Shown here piece after piece: positions 36,038 through 45,557 of a stretch of 64,000 nt of DNA; within the stretch, counting starts at the first letter, position 1; each line of letters begins with the position of its first letter. The stretch lies in contig NZ_JAVHJP010000009.1 of NCBI RefSeq assembly GCF_031020795.1, forward strand, positions 123,645-187,644. Direction: 5' to 3'. Below the pieces are notes generated by a model. The model was given only the letters and a program-made list of their open reading frames with translations. It was not told where the DNA came from and searched no databases. Made by a program: the position numbers and the translations under genes. This DNA is from Hydrogenophaga pseudoflava. GTDB taxonomy: Bacteria; Pseudomonadota; Gammaproteobacteria; Burkholderiales; Burkholderiaceae_C.

Positions 36038-36946
36038 ATGCTGGACGCCCGCCAACTCGAAGCCCTGGCCGCCGTGGTCGAACACCGCGGCTTCGGACCG
36101 GCCGCACAGGCCCTGAACCTCACGCTGGCGGCGGTGTCGCTTCGCATCAAGTCGCTCGAAGAACACCTGGGCCAGCGCCTGCTGGTGCGCGGCAAGGCGG
36201 TGCGCGCCACCGCCGCCGGGCAGGCGCTTCTGGCGCATGTGAAGCAACTGCAGATGATGGAGGCCGACTTGCTGGCCGGGCTGCAGGGCGGGGCCGAATC
36301 GCGGGCCGGTGCGGCCTGGCAGAGCCTGAGCGTGGCCACCAACGCCGACTCGGTGGCCAGCTGGTTCCTGCCCGGCGTGGCCTCGGTGCTGCAGAAACAC
36401 CGCCTGCTGCTGGACGTGATGATCGACGACCAGGACCACACGCACGACCTGCTGCGCAGCGGCGAGGTGATCGGCTGCGTGACTACCCTGACCGAGCCCA
36501 TGCGCGGCTGCGTGGCCGAGCCGCTGGGCGTGATGCGTTACCGCTGCGTGGCCGCGCCCGAGGTGGTGCAGCGCTGCCGCACGCCGCGCGGCGCGGTCTC
36601 GCCCCACAAGCTGCTGGCCCATCCGGCCATCATCTTCAACCGCAAGGACGCGCTGCAGGACGCCTTCCTGCGGCAGCACTTTGGATTGAAACAGCCGGCC
36701 TACCCGCGCCACTACGCGCCGGCGGTGGACGCATTCGAGCGTGCGATTGAGCTGGGGCTCGGTTGGGGCATGGTGCCCGAGCAGCACTTGAAGGACCGAC
36801 CCGGCATGCAGGAGGTGCTGCCGGGCGCCACGGTCGACGTGACCTTGTACTGGCAGCACTGGGCGCGCGAACCGCTGTCGGCGCAGCGGCTGACGCAGGC
36901 GGTCAAGGCGGCGGCGCACGCCGCCCTGCCGCCTGTGGCGGCGTGA
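36038..36946 (+). CDS. ArgP/LysG-type LysR regulator
   Basis: LysR-family regulator, 302 residues, of the ArgP/LysG group that controls lysine/arginine exporters: LDARQLEALAAVVEHRGFGPAAQALNLTLAAVSLRIKSLEEHLGQRLLVRG at the N-terminus and the AIELGLGWGMVPEQHL segment near the C-terminus. It is the natural partner of the lysE gene at 30334-30969, but the eut block lies between them. It meets psiF tail to tail with no gap. Confidence 0.87.
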   Translation: MLDARQLEALAAVVEHRGFGPAAQALNLTLAAVSLRIKSLEEHLGQRLLVRGKAVRATAAGQALLAHVKQLQMMEADLLAGLQGGAESRAGAAWQSLSVATNADSVASWFLPGVASVLQKHRLLLDVMIDDQDHTHDLLRSGEVIGCVTTLTEPMRGCVAEPLGVMRYRCVAAPEVVQRCRTPRGAVSPHKLLAHPAIIFNRKDALQDAFLRQHFGLKQPAYPRHYAPAVDAFERAIELGLGWGMVPEQHLKDRPGMQEVLPGATVDVTLYWQHWAREPLSAQRLTQAVKAAAHAALPPVAA

Positions 36947-37330
36947 TCAGCCTTTCAGGCAGGTGCTCATGAAGGCCTTGCGCTCGTCGCCCTTGAGCGC
37001 CTTCTTGCCCGCCTCCTCGTTGCAGGTCTTCATCTTGTTCTGCTGGCTGTTGCCGGCTTCTTCCTCGCCGCTCAGGCACTTCTGCATGAAGGCCTTGCGC
37101 TCATCGCCCTTGAGCGTCTTGGCCTTCGGGTCGGCGTTGCAGGTCTTCATGCGGTTCTGTTGTTCGGTCGGCTTTTTCTCGGCCGTTGCAGGGGCTGCAG
37201 CGGGTGCCGCGGCGGCCGCCGCAGGAGCGGTGGCCGGGGCCTTGGCGGGAGCGGCTGCGGGCGCCGCCGTCTGGGCCATGGCCATCGAGAGGGTACCGGT
37301 CAGGGCGATCAGGGTCAGCAGGTGTTTCAT
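36947..37330 (-). CDS. psiF: PsiF-repeat periplasmic protein
   Basis: A 127-residue secreted protein with a signal peptide (about 1-19) and a long Ala/Pro linker (about 22-50). Two PsiF repeats follow, each with the form MKTCN...LKGDERKAFM..CL. In E. coli psiF is induced by phosphate starvation; function is unknown. Each repeat has two Cys, probably disulfide-bonded. Only a single half of a Pho-box-like sequence is visible upstream, so Pho control is not supported here. Confidence 0.88.
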   Translation of the reverse strand: MKHLLTLIALTGTLSMAMAQTAAPAAAPAKAPATAPAAAAAAPAAAPATAEKKPTEQQNRMKTCNADPKAKTLKGDERKAFMQKCLSGEEEAGNSQQNKMKTCNEEAGKKALKGDERKAFMSTCLKG

Positions 37331-37446
37331 GTCGTGCCTTGGTGAGTGGATGCGCCCGAAACGGGCCTGGAAACGATACCCCCGTTTCCCTTAAGGCGAT
37401 CTGACAGCCAGGAGCAGGGCTTTCCCGAACCTAAAATCCCGTCCCT

Positions 37447-39120
37447 ATGCTCAAGATCAAACAGGAACTGCTGGCCGGCCTTGCCCACGCGCTGGACCAG
37501 CTCTCGCCCGGCGCCGGCGACAAGGCCGCCTTCGAATCGCCCAAGGTCGCAGCCCATGGCGACTACGCCGTCACGGCCGCCATGCAGCTGGCCAAACCGA
37601 TGAAAGCCAACCCGCGCCAGCTGGGTGAGCAGCTCAAGGCCGCCCTGATGGCGCAGCCGGTCTACCAGCGGTGGGTGGCCGACATCGAGATCGCCGGCCC
37701 GGGCTTCCTCAACCTGCGCCTGAAGCCGGCCGCCAAGCAGCAGATCGTCACGGAGGTGCTGCAGGCCGGCGACGCCTTCGGTGTCCAGCCGTCCAATGGC
37801 CAGCGCCTCATGGTCGAGTTCGTCTCCGCCAACCCCACCGGCCCGCTGCACGTGGGTCACGGCCGCCAGGCCGCGCTGGGCGACGCCATCTGCAACCTCT
37901 ACAGCACACAGGGCTGGGACGTGTACCGCGAGTTCTATTACAACGACGCGGGCGTGCAGATCGGCACGCTGGCCACCAGCACGCAGCTGCGCGCGAAGGG
38001 CTTCAAGCCCGGCGACGCCGAATGGCCCGAGGCCGCCTACAACGGCGACTACATCCAGGACATCGCCAACGACTTCTTGGCCAAGAAGACGGTGCACGCC
38101 GACGACCGCGAGTTCACCGCCAGCGGCGATGCGGATGATCTCGACTCGATCCGCCAGTTCGCCGTGGCCTACCTGCGCCACGAGCAGGACCTGGACCTGC
38201 AGGCCTTCGCGGTCAAGTTCGACCACTACTACCTGGAATCGAGCCTCTACACCGACGGCCGTGTGGACGCGACGGTGAACAAGCTGGTGGCCAACGGCAA
38301 GACCTACGAGCAGGACGGCGCGCTGTGGCTGAAGTCGACCGACTATGGCGACGACAAGGACCGCGTCATGCGCAAGGGCGACGGGTCCTACACCTACTTC
38401 GTGCCCGATGTGGCCTACCACATCGCCAAGTGGGAGCGCGGTTTCACCAAGGTCATCAACATCCAGGGCACCGACCACCACGGGACGATTGCGCGCGTGC
38501 GCGCCGGCCTGCAGGCCGCGGGCGTGGGCATCCCCCAGGGCTACCCCGACTACGTGCTGCACACCATGGTGCGCGTGGTGCGCAACGGCGAAGAGGTCAA
38601 GATCAGCAAGCGCGCCGGCAGCTACGTGACGCTGCGCGACCTGATCGAGTGGACCAGCAAGGACGCGGTGCGCTTCTTCCTGCTCAGCCGCAAGCCCGAC
38701 ACCGAGTACACCTTCGACGTCGACCTGGCGGTGCAGAAGAACAACGACAACCCGGTCTACTACGTGCAGTACGCCCACGCGCGCATCTGCTCGGTGCTGG
38801 CCGCCTGGGGCGGGGACGTCGCCTCGCTGGCCGGTGTCGACCTGTCGCCGCTGGACACGCCGGCCGCGCAGTCGCTGATGCTGCTGCTGGCGAAATACCC
38901 CTCCATGCTGACCGCTGCGGCCGAGGGTTTTGCGCCGCACGACGTGACCTTCTACCTGCGCGAACTGGCTGCGGCCTACCACAGCTACTACGACGCCGAG
39001 CGCATCCTGGTGGACGACGAAGCGGTCAAGCGGGCCCGTCTGGCACTGGTCCGCGCGACGGCGCAGGTGTTGCACAATGGGCTGGCCGTGCTGGGTGTGA
39101 GTGCCCCGCAGAAGATGTGA
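37447..39120 (+). CDS. argS: arginyl-tRNA synthetase
   Basis: Class I aminoacyl-tRNA synthetase, 557 residues. HVGH at 135-138 is the HIGH motif in the family context [19 protein letters not shown] near 385 is the KMSKS equivalent. The DALR anticodon-binding domain closes the C-terminus ([13 protein letters not shown]). A TAAAAT hexamer lies ten bases before ATG 37447, so the mRNA may have a short leader. A SPOR-domain gene follows after 14 bases. Confidence 0.97.
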   Translation: MLKIKQELLAGLAHALDQLSPGAGDKAAFESPKVAAHGDYAVTAAMQLAKPMKANPRQLGEQLKAALMAQPVYQRWVADIEIAGPGFLNLRLKPAAKQQIVTEVLQAGDAFGVQPSNGQRLMVEFVSANPTGPLHVGHGRQAALGDAICNLYSTQGWDVYREFYYNDAGVQIGTLATSTQLRAKGFKPGDAEWPEAAYNGDYIQDIANDFLAKKTVHADDREFTASGDADDLDSIRQFAVAYLRHEQDLDLQAFAVKFDHYYLESSLYTDGRVDATVNKLVANGKTYEQDGALWLKSTDYGDDKDRVMRKGDGSYTYFVPDVAYHIAKWERGFTKVINIQGTDHHGTIARVRAGLQAAGVGIPQGYPDYVLHTMVRVVRNGEEVKISKRAGSYVTLRDLIEWTSKDAVRFFLLSRKPDTEYTFDVDLAVQKNNDNPVYYVQYAHARICSVLAAWGGDVASLAGVDLSPLDTPAAQSLMLLLAKYPSMLTAAAEGFAPHDVTFYLRELAAAYHSYYDAERILVDDEAVKRARLALVRATAQVLHNGLAVLGVSAPQKM

Positions 39121-39134
39121 AACCCCCACCTCCC

Positions 39135-39806
39135 ATGAACATTTCATTCCCGCAGGCCCGCGCTCAGCGTGGCGGCACCCTGGTCGGCTTCGTGGTCGGC
39201 CTGCTCGTCGGCCTGGGCCTGGCGCTCTCGGTGGCCGTGTATGTGACGCGCGTGCCGGTGCCGTTCGTGGACCGGGGTGTCACCCGCAAACCGGCCGACG
39301 ATGCGGCGGAGGCCGAGCGCAACAAGGGCTGGAACCCGAACGCCGGGCTGGTGAACAAGGCGCCGCCGCTGCCGGCCCCGGTCGAGACGGCCCCGCCAGC
39401 CGCCGGCGACGCTGCGCCGAAGGACGCCACCACCGCGGAGCCCGACAAGGCCTCCACCGCCAAGCCCGCCGATGCCGCGGCCGCCAAGCCGGACACCGAT
39501 CCCCTGGGCGACCTGATGAAGGCCAAGGCCGGAGGGGCGTCGGAGCCCGCGGCTGCGCAAGGGGCCGACCCGTTCTCCTACTTCGTCCAGGCCGGGGCGT
39601 TCAAGTCACCTGAAGAGGCGCAGGCCCAGAAGGCCCGGTTGGCCATGCTCGGCATGGACGCCACCGTCACCGAGCGCGAGCAGGCAGGACGCACCGTCTT
39701 CCGCGTCCGCATGGGACCGTTCGGCCAGAAAGCGATGGCGGAGGCCACGCGCGAGCAGCTGGAGGTGAACGGGGTGGAGGCGGCGCTGGTGCGGGTGCAG
39801 CGCTGA
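39135..39806 (+). CDS. SPOR-domain membrane protein
   Basis: FtsN-like protein, 223 residues: one N-terminal membrane helix (about 19-38), a Pro/Ala-rich periplasmic linker (about 45-145) and a C-terminal SPOR domain (about 148-222: YFVQAGAFKSPEEAQAQKARL, RVRMGPFG). SPOR domains bind denuded peptidoglycan at the division site. argS-SPOR is a common beta-proteobacterial pairing. Whether it is the essential FtsN is not certain. Confidence 0.85.
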   Translation: MNISFPQARAQRGGTLVGFVVGLLVGLGLALSVAVYVTRVPVPFVDRGVTRKPADDAAEAERNKGWNPNAGLVNKAPPLPAPVETAPPAAGDAAPKDATTAEPDKASTAKPADAAAAKPDTDPLGDLMKAKAGGASEPAAAQGADPFSYFVQAGAFKSPEEAQAQKARLAMLGMDATVTEREQAGRTVFRVRMGPFGQKAMAEATREQLEVNGVEAALVRVQR

Positions 39807-39877
39807 TCCACGGGCGGCCGAGGAACTTTTTCAAGCCGCCGGAGCCAGATTCAGACCATTTCAAGGAGTCCGATTCC

Positions 39878-40516
39878 ATGCATCGTCGAGATTTTTCGCG
39901 CCACCTTCTGGTGGCCGGTGCCGCCACCGCCAGCGGTCTGGCCTTGTCGCCGGCCCTGGCCCAGCGCGTGGCCTTCAAGGAAGGCACCGACTTCCAGCGC
40001 CTGGCCAAGCCCGCGCCCACCGAGAGCCCGGCGGGGCAGGTCGAGGTGGTCGAGTTCTTCGCGTACAGCTGCATCCACTGCTTCAACTTCGAGCCCGTCT
40101 TCGGCGAGTGGATCAAGCGCAAGCCGGCCCACGTCACGGTGCGCCGCATGCCGGTGGCCTTCAACCAGAACTTCGTGCCGATGCAGCGCCTGTATTTCAC
40201 GCTGGAAGCCATGAACCTGGTGGACACGCTGCACGTCAAGGTGTTCAAGGCCATCCACGAGGAGCGCCAGCCGCTGACGACGACGCCCGCGATCATGCAA
40301 TGGATCGAAAAGCAGGGCGTCAACCGGGAACAGTTCACCGGCATCTTCAATGGCCAGGCCGCCAAGCTGGCCGAGAAGGCCGTTGGCCTGCAAGACGCCT
40401 ACCAGGTGGAAGGCACGCCCGCGCTGGGCATCGCCGGCAAGTTCTACGTGGGTGGGCAGGGACCGCGTACCCTGCTGGTGGCGGACTCGCTGATCGCCGA
40501 GGCCCGCAAAGGCTGA
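39878..40516 (+). CDS. dsbA: thiol:disulfide interchange protein DsbA
   Basis: Periplasmic thioredoxin-fold oxidase that inserts disulfides into exported proteins; 212 residues. The active site is CIHC (Cys65, Cys68), with cis-Pro in EGTPALGI. The signal sequence starts [11 protein letters not shown], a twin-arginine-like motif, so Tat export is possible. AAGGAG lies about 11 bases before ATG 39878. A strong terminator follows at 40541. Clients in this window may include the cytochromes and lipoprotein proteases. Confidence 0.95.
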   Translation: MHRRDFSRHLLVAGAATASGLALSPALAQRVAFKEGTDFQRLAKPAPTESPAGQVEVVEFFAYSCIHCFNFEPVFGEWIKRKPAHVTVRRMPVAFNQNFVPMQRLYFTLEAMNLVDTLHVKVFKAIHEERQPLTTTPAIMQWIEKQGVNREQFTGIFNGQAAKLAEKAVGLQDAYQVEGTPALGIAGKFYVGGQGPRTLLVADSLIAEARKG

Positions 40517-40540
40517 CCGTTTTCCGCCGCTGGACCCGTC

Positions 40541-40569
40541 GAAGCCCGCCCCAGCGGGCTTCCTGTTTT
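40541..40569 (+). terminator. Rho-independent terminator after dsbA
   Basis: A perfect 9-bp stem GAAGCCCGC / GCGGGCTTC with a CCCA loop is followed by CTGTTTTC. It separates dsbA from lptA transcription. Confidence 0.85.
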
Positions 40570-40619
40570 CAGGGCCGGAACAATGTGCCGGCCCGGCCGC
40601 GAAACGGTCTGGGCGCCGC

Positions 40620-40625
40620 TACAAT
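40620..40625 (+). promoter_or_regulatory. candidate -10 box for lptA-lptB-rpoN
   Basis: TACAAT overlaps the first in-frame ATG of lptA (40624). It lies downstream of the dsbA terminator, where a new promoter is required. No clear -35 is seen. If real, translation of lptA must start at 40654, not 40624. Confidence 0.35.
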
Positions 40626-40653
40626 GAATGCAAGATCTGTGCCCTCAAACGCC

Positions 40654-41292
40654 ATGCACCTACACGCACCAACCCCCCGTTCCATCGCCCGGATGTTGGC
40701 CGTCATTGGCCTGATGCTGCCCCTGCTGGCGCAGGCCGAAAAGGCGGACAAGGACAAGCCCATGAACGTGGAGGCGGACGCGCTGCGCTACGAAGAGACG
40801 CGCCAGACCAGCGTGTTCACCGGCAACGTGCTGATCACCAAGGGCACGATCCTGATGCGCGGCGCCAAGCTGGACGTGCGCCAGGACCCGCAAGGCAACC
40901 AGTACGGCCTGCTGCTGGGCACGCCCGAAAAGGCCGGCTTCTTCCGCCAGAAGCGGGAGGGTTTGGACGAGTGGATCGAGGGCGAAGGCGACCGCATCGA
41001 ATACGACAGCAAGGCGCAGACGGTGCTGTTCACCGGCCGTGCCGTGCTGCGCCGCTACCGCGGCACCCTGCTCAACGACGTGAGCGAGGGCACCGAGATC
41101 CTCTACAACAGCCTGACCGAGGTGTTCACGGTCAAGGGCGGAGACACCAGCAAGACCGCAGCCAACCCCACCGGTCGCGTGCGTGCCATGCTCACGCCGA
41201 TTCCGGAAGAGGAGAAGAACGGCCCGGCCGCTCCGGCAGCCGATCCGGCGAAGCTGCGCCCCAGCGGCAAGATCACCGAGCCCAAGAAGTGA
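40654..41292 (+). CDS. lptA: lipopolysaccharide transport periplasmic protein LptA
   Basis: Periplasmic bridge protein of the LPS transport machine, 212 residues. A signal peptide (about 7-27, ending LLAQA) is followed by the OstA-type beta-jellyroll: [30 protein letters not shown] and [27 protein letters not shown] 40624 is also in frame but overlaps a likely -10 box; neither start has a clear ribosome site. lptC, often immediately upstream, is not in the window. It overlaps lptB by GTGA. Confidence 0.9.
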   Translation: MHLHAPTPRSIARMLAVIGLMLPLLAQAEKADKDKPMNVEADALRYEETRQTSVFTGNVLITKGTILMRGAKLDVRQDPQGNQYGLLLGTPEKAGFFRQKREGLDEWIEGEGDRIEYDSKAQTVLFTGRAVLRRYRGTLLNDVSEGTEILYNSLTEVFTVKGGDTSKTAANPTGRVRAMLTPIPEEEKNGPAAPAADPAKLRPSGKITEPKK

Positions 41293-42077
41293 CGGAGGCC
41301 GTCGCCAGCGCCAGCCCCTCGGGCGAGATGGCGTCGCACAGCCGGCTGGAAGTCCGGGGGCTCAAAAAGTCCTATGGCAGCCGCAAGGTGGTCAAGGACG
41401 TTTCCCTGTCGGTGGACAAGGGCGAGGTCGTCGGTCTGCTGGGCCCCAACGGCGCCGGCAAGACCACCTCGTTCTACATGATCGTTGGCCTGCTGCGCGC
41501 CGATGGTGGCGAGATCCTGCTGGACGACCACCGCATCGAGTCCCTGCCCATTCACCGCCGTGCCCGGCTGGGCCTGGGTTATCTGCCGCAGGAAGCTTCG
41601 ATCTTTCGCAAGCTGACCGTGGCGCAAAACGTGCGCGCCGTGCTGGAACTGCAGCAGGACGCCGGCGGCCAGCCGCTGTCCGCGCGCGAGATCGATGCGC
41701 GGCTGGACGAGCTGCTGAAGGAACTGCGCGTCGACCACCTGCGCGATTCGCCCGCGCCTGCGCTGTCAGGCGGTGAGCGCCGCCGGGTCGAGATCGCCCG
41801 CGCGCTGGCCACCCGGCCGCGCTTCATCCTGCTGGACGAGCCCTTCGCCGGCATCGACCCGATTGCGGTGCTGGAGATCCAGCACATCATCAGCTTCCTC
41901 AAGTCGCGCGGCATCGGTGTGCTGATCACCGACCACAACGTGCGCGAAACCCTGGGCATCTGCGATCACGCCTACATCATCAGCGACGGCCATGTGCTGG
42001 CCAGCGGCACCACCGCCGAAATCATCGAAAACGCCGAGGTGCGCCGCGTCTACCTGGGCGAGAACTTCCGCATGTGA
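41289..42077 (+). CDS. lptB: LPS export ATP-binding protein LptB
   Basis: ATPase of the inner-membrane LptB2FG extractor, 262 residues from GTG 41289, which overlaps the lptA stop; ATG 41328, with GGGCGAG upstream, would give 249 residues, closer to E. coli (241). Walker [11 protein letters not shown], signature LSGGERRR and Walker [11 protein letters not shown] are intact, as is the H-loop TDHNVRE. The gene precedes rpoN by 12 bases, the standard proteobacterial order. Confidence 0.95.
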   Translation: MTEAVASASPSGEMASHSRLEVRGLKKSYGSRKVVKDVSLSVDKGEVVGLLGPNGAGKTTSFYMIVGLLRADGGEILLDDHRIESLPIHRRARLGLGYLPQEASIFRKLTVAQNVRAVLELQQDAGGQPLSAREIDARLDELLKELRVDHLRDSPAPALSGGERRRVEIARALATRPRFILLDEPFAGIDPIAVLEIQHIISFLKSRGIGVLITDHNVRETLGICDHAYIISDGHVLASGTTAEIIENAEVRRVYLGENFRM

Positions 42078-42089
42078 CGGGATGAGCGG

Positions 42090-43709
42090 ATGAAGCAAGG
42101 TCTGTCGCTGCGCGTTTCGCAGCATCTCGCGCTCACGCCGCAACTGCAGCAGTCGATCCGCCTGCTGCAGCTGTCCACGCTGGAGATGGCGCAGGAGGTC
42201 GAGCAGATGCTCGACGAGAACCCGTTCCTGGAGCGGGGCGAGGAGGTGGCGGACCGCGAAGACTTCGGCGTGCAGAGCGCGGATGCCCCGGTGGTGGCCG
42301 GCGAGCAACTGGAAGAAGCGGCCCAGCCGGTGGTCGAGCCGCGCAGCGCCGAGCCGGACACCCGCACCGCCACCGACAGTGGAGACAGTGCGGGCGAGGA
42401 CGTGGAGAGCCGGCTGGACGGTGCGGCACCGGTCGAAGAGAGCTGGGAAGGCGACGGCACCGTCGAGATGGCGCCGGACGACAGCGAGTGGGGCGGTGAG
42501 GCACCGGCCCGCAACAACGGCTCGGGCGGCGATGACGACGACACCGCCACCGCGGCCGACCTGGCGCGCGTGCCGGTCAGCCTGCAGGACCACCTGCACG
42601 ATCAGGCACGCTGCCTGCGCCTGTCGGACGAGGACGGTGCGGCGCTGTACTTCCTGATCGAATCGCTGAACGACGATGGTTATCTGGACGACAGCCTGAA
42701 CGAGCTGGCGCGTGCCTGCTGGCGGCTGACCGCCGGCCGGCCGGCCGACGAAGAACCCCGGTTCGAAGAGGTGGAGGCGATCGAGCAGCGTCTGGGCACC
42801 GCCCTGCAGTGGCTGCAGCAGATGGAGCCCACGGGTGTGGGTGCGCGCGACCTCGGCGAGTGCCTGCGGCTGCAGATCATGGACCTGCGCAACACGCCCG
42901 CCGCCCGCGCGGCGCTGGCGATCTGCGAGCAGCCGCTGGAGCTGATGGCCAAGCGGGACATCAAGCGCCTGTGTGCGGCCACCGGGCACGACGACGAGAC
43001 GGTGCGCGCGGCGCTGGCGCTGATCGCCCGTCTGGAGCCCAAACCGGGGCGTCGCTTCGTCGATGTCGAGCGCAACGTGGTGGTGCCGGACGTGATCGTC
43101 ACGCGCGCCGGTCGCGGCTTCAAGGTCTCTCTCAATGCCGAGGTGATGCCGCGCCTGCGCGTGCACGACGTCTACGCCAACGCATTGCGCGGCCGCGGGC
43201 GCGAGGGCGGCGGCGAGGCCGGGCACGCGGCGATGCAGCAGCGGCTGCAGGAGGCGCGCTGGTTCATCAAGAACATCCAGCAGCGCTTCGACACCATCCT
43301 GCGCGTGTCCTCGGCCATCGTGGAGCGCCAGCGCAACTTCTTCATGCACGGCGAACTGGCCATGCGGCCGCTGGTGCTGCGCGAGATCGCCGACGAGCTG
43401 GGACTGCACGAATCGACCATCAGCCGGGTGACCACGGCCAAGTACATGGCCACGCCGTTCGGCACCTACGAGCTCAAGTACTTCTTCGGCTCCAGCCTGG
43501 GCACCGAGACCGGTGGCAATGCATCGAGTACCGCGGTGCGGGCCCTGCTCAAGCAGTTCATCGCCTCCGAGGAGCCGTCCAAGCCGCTGTCGGACAACCA
43601 GCTCTCGGACTTGCTCAAGGAGCAGGGCATCGAATGCGCGCGCCGCACGGTCGCGAAATACCGCGAGGCGCTGCGCATCGCGCCCGCGAACCTGCGCAAG
43701 GCGCTATGA
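42090..43709 (+). CDS. rpoN: RNA polymerase sigma-54 factor
   Basis: Sigma-54, 539 residues. Region I is Gln/Leu-rich (LALTPQLQQSIRLLQLS), region II is a long acidic stretch (about 50-150), and the C-terminal RpoN box ARRTVAKYRE is intact. The HTH segment ADELGLHESTISRVTTAKYMATPFGTYELKYFF binds the -12 element. hpf and ptsN, which usually follow rpoN, are absent; a repeat element and an RlmL-like gene follow instead. Confidence 0.96.
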   Translation: MKQGLSLRVSQHLALTPQLQQSIRLLQLSTLEMAQEVEQMLDENPFLERGEEVADREDFGVQSADAPVVAGEQLEEAAQPVVEPRSAEPDTRTATDSGDSAGEDVESRLDGAAPVEESWEGDGTVEMAPDDSEWGGEAPARNNGSGGDDDDTATAADLARVPVSLQDHLHDQARCLRLSDEDGAALYFLIESLNDDGYLDDSLNELARACWRLTAGRPADEEPRFEEVEAIEQRLGTALQWLQQMEPTGVGARDLGECLRLQIMDLRNTPAARAALAICEQPLELMAKRDIKRLCAATGHDDETVRAALALIARLEPKPGRRFVDVERNVVVPDVIVTRAGRGFKVSLNAEVMPRLRVHDVYANALRGRGREGGGEAGHAAMQQRLQEARWFIKNIQQRFDTILRVSSAIVERQRNFFMHGELAMRPLVLREIADELGLHESTISRVTTAKYMATPFGTYELKYFFGSSLGTETGGNASSTAVRALLKQFIASEEPSKPLSDNQLSDLLKEQGIECARRTVAKYREALRIAPANLRKAL

Positions 43710-43786
43710 CCCCCACGCTCCACCGCTCCGCGGATCACTGCCCCCCAGGGGGGCTGTTTCGCCTTGGGGCGGCCCGGCGGCGAAAC
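43710..43786 (-). repeat. dispersed GC-rich palindromic repeat, copy C (inverted)
   Basis: Read on the minus strand this matches copies A and B: GGGGGCGGC-type ends, a GCCCCCCTGGGGGG core, and CGGAGCGG-like arms. It fills the whole 82-base gap between rpoN and the RlmL-like gene. Confidence 0.75.
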
Positions 43787-43791
43787 GCACC

Positions 43792-45120
43792 ATGAACCAA
43801 TTGCACCTTTTCCTCCCCTGCGCCGCCGGCGTGGAGGACTACCTGGCCGCCGAGGTCGCCCGCATCACCGGCGAAACGGCGGTGCAGAAGTCGCGCGCCG
43901 GCGTGGCGCTGCAGGCGTCGTGGCGCGACGCGCTCAAGCTCAACCTGCACAGCCGCCTGGCGCAGCGCGTGCTGGTGCAGCTCTGGCACGGCGGCTACCG
44001 CAGCGAGAACGATCTGTACGCCGCTGCCAGCGAGGTGGCCTGGGAGATCTGGTTCACACCGCAGCAGACCATCAAGGTCGAGGTCACGGCACAGCACAGC
44101 CCGCTCAAGAGCCTGAACTTCGCGGCGCTCAAGATCAAGGACGCCGTCTGTGACCGCTTCCGCGACAAACGCGGCGAGCGCCCCAGCGTCAACACCACCT
44201 GGCCCGATGTGCGGCTCTACGCCCACCTCACCACCGACACGGTCAGCCTCTACATCGACACCTCGGGCGAGCCACTGTTCAAGCGCGGCTGGCGCGAGGA
44301 CAAGGGCGATGCGCCGCTGAAGGAAACGTTGGCCGCGGCCATGATCGCCGCCACCGGCTGGAACGGCGCCGAGGCCCAATCTCTGGACGACATCGTGCCG
44401 CTGTACGACCCCTGCTGCGGCAGCGGCACGGTGGCGATCGAGGCGGCGCAGATCGCGCTGCGCGTGGCGCCGGGCCTGCAGCGGCGTTTTGCTTTCGAGA
44501 AGCTGCTGCCGTTCCAGCCTCACGTCTGGCACGCGCTCAAGGACGAGGCGGCGAAGCAGCGCCGCGACTGGCCGGCCGGCCGCCCGCCCATCGTGTTCGG
44601 CAGCGACGTGGCGTTCCGCATGGTCGACTTCGCGCAGCGAAACGCCGAGCGGGCGGGCGTGGCGTTCGCGATAGAGCTGCGCGGCGGCGACGCGCTGCAG
44701 CGCATGCCGCCCACCGACCGGCCCGGCCTGATGCTGCTGAACCCACCCTATGGCGAGCGCATCGCGGCCGCTGGCGTGGCAGGACAGAACGCCCAGGTGC
44801 GTGCGGCTGAACGCGGCGCGCGCGCCCCCCGCACCTTCACCGTGGGCGCCAAGGCCGCGCCCGAGGCCGGCCTGGGGCGCGAGAGTGCCCAGATGGCCGA
44901 TGGCAGCGATGGCAGCGATTTCTTCCAGCGCCTGGCGGCGCACTGGAAGAGCCACTACGCGGGCTGGAGCGCCTGGCTGCTGACGCCCGACCTCAAGCTG
45001 CCGGGCAAGATGCGCTTCAAGGAGTCGCGCCGCGTGCCGCTGTGGAACGGGCCTATCGAGTGCCGGCTGTTCCGCTTCGACCTGACGGCGCGCCGCGCAC
45101 CTGCCGAACCCTCCGCATGA
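43792..45120 (+). CDS. THUMP-domain class I RNA methyltransferase (RlmL-like)
   Basis: SAM-dependent rRNA methyltransferase, 442 residues. A THUMP domain covers about 1-165 and the methyltransferase domain follows, with YDPCCGSGTVAIEAA (SAM loop) and NPPYGER (catalytic loop). It resembles the RlmL half of E. coli RlmKL, which makes m2G in 23S rRNA. An Ala/Gly-rich insert of about 45 residues sits right after NPPYGERI. The start at 43792 has no clear ribosome site, because repeat copy C occupies the upstream sequence. Confidence 0.87.
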   Translation: MNQLHLFLPCAAGVEDYLAAEVARITGETAVQKSRAGVALQASWRDALKLNLHSRLAQRVLVQLWHGGYRSENDLYAAASEVAWEIWFTPQQTIKVEVTAQHSPLKSLNFAALKIKDAVCDRFRDKRGERPSVNTTWPDVRLYAHLTTDTVSLYIDTSGEPLFKRGWREDKGDAPLKETLAAAMIAATGWNGAEAQSLDDIVPLYDPCCGSGTVAIEAAQIALRVAPGLQRRFAFEKLLPFQPHVWHALKDEAAKQRRDWPAGRPPIVFGSDVAFRMVDFAQRNAERAGVAFAIELRGGDALQRMPPTDRPGLMLLNPPYGERIAAAGVAGQNAQVRAAERGARAPRTFTVGAKAAPEAGLGRESAQMADGSDGSDFFQRLAAHWKSHYAGWSAWLLTPDLKLPGKMRFKESRRVPLWNGPIECRLFRFDLTARRAPAEPSA

Positions 45121-45554
45121 ACCCGGTGCCGGTGGTGCTGGTGCTCGACACCAATGTCGTGCTCGACCTGTTCGTCTACGAAGACCCCGCGACGGCGCCG
45201 CTGCGCGAGCGGCTGGCCGATGCGCGAACCTGCTGGCTCGCGACGCCGGTGATGCGCGAAGAGCTGCGGCGCGTGCTGGACTACCCGCAGGTGGTCAAAC
45301 GCCTGGTGTCCCGGTCCCTGGATGCCGGCGCCGTGCTGGCGGCGTTCGATGGGCGGGCGCAGATCGTGGACGTTGCCCCGAAGGCGCGCTACACCTGCAA
45401 GGACGGCGACGACCAGAAGTTCATCGATCTGGCGGTGGCGCACGGCGCCGTGCTGCTGAGCAAGGACAAGGCGGTGCTGTGCATGCGCAAGCGTCTGGCG
45501 ACGCTGGGCGTGGCGATTCACCGCCAGTGGCCCGTGGACCTGCCGGCCGTGTGA
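45117..45554 (+). CDS. PIN-domain protein, putative ribonuclease
   Basis: PIN-fold protein, 145 residues. LDTNVVLD (Asp11), the middle acidic residues and KDGDDQKFIDLAVAHGAVLLSKDK match the COG1569-type PIN family, often annotated as a toxin. No antitoxin gene is adjacent on either side. It overlaps the RlmL-like gene by ATGA, so the pair is co-translated, which suggests an RNA-processing partner rather than a free toxin; this is inference. Confidence 0.82.
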   Translation: MNPVPVVLVLDTNVVLDLFVYEDPATAPLRERLADARTCWLATPVMREELRRVLDYPQVVKRLVSRSLDAGAVLAAFDGRAQIVDVAPKARYTCKDGDDQKFIDLAVAHGAVLLSKDKAVLCMRKRLATLGVAIHRQWPVDLPAV

Positions 45555-45557
45555 CTT

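Noticed and set aside
37331..37446. Pho box upstream of psiF
   Set aside because: Only one half-site (CTGTCA on the minus strand) is visible; a Pho box needs two spaced halves.
45117..45554. PIN gene as part of a toxin-antitoxin pair
   Set aside because: There is no antitoxin-like gene on either side; the upstream overlapping gene is an rRNA methyltransferase.
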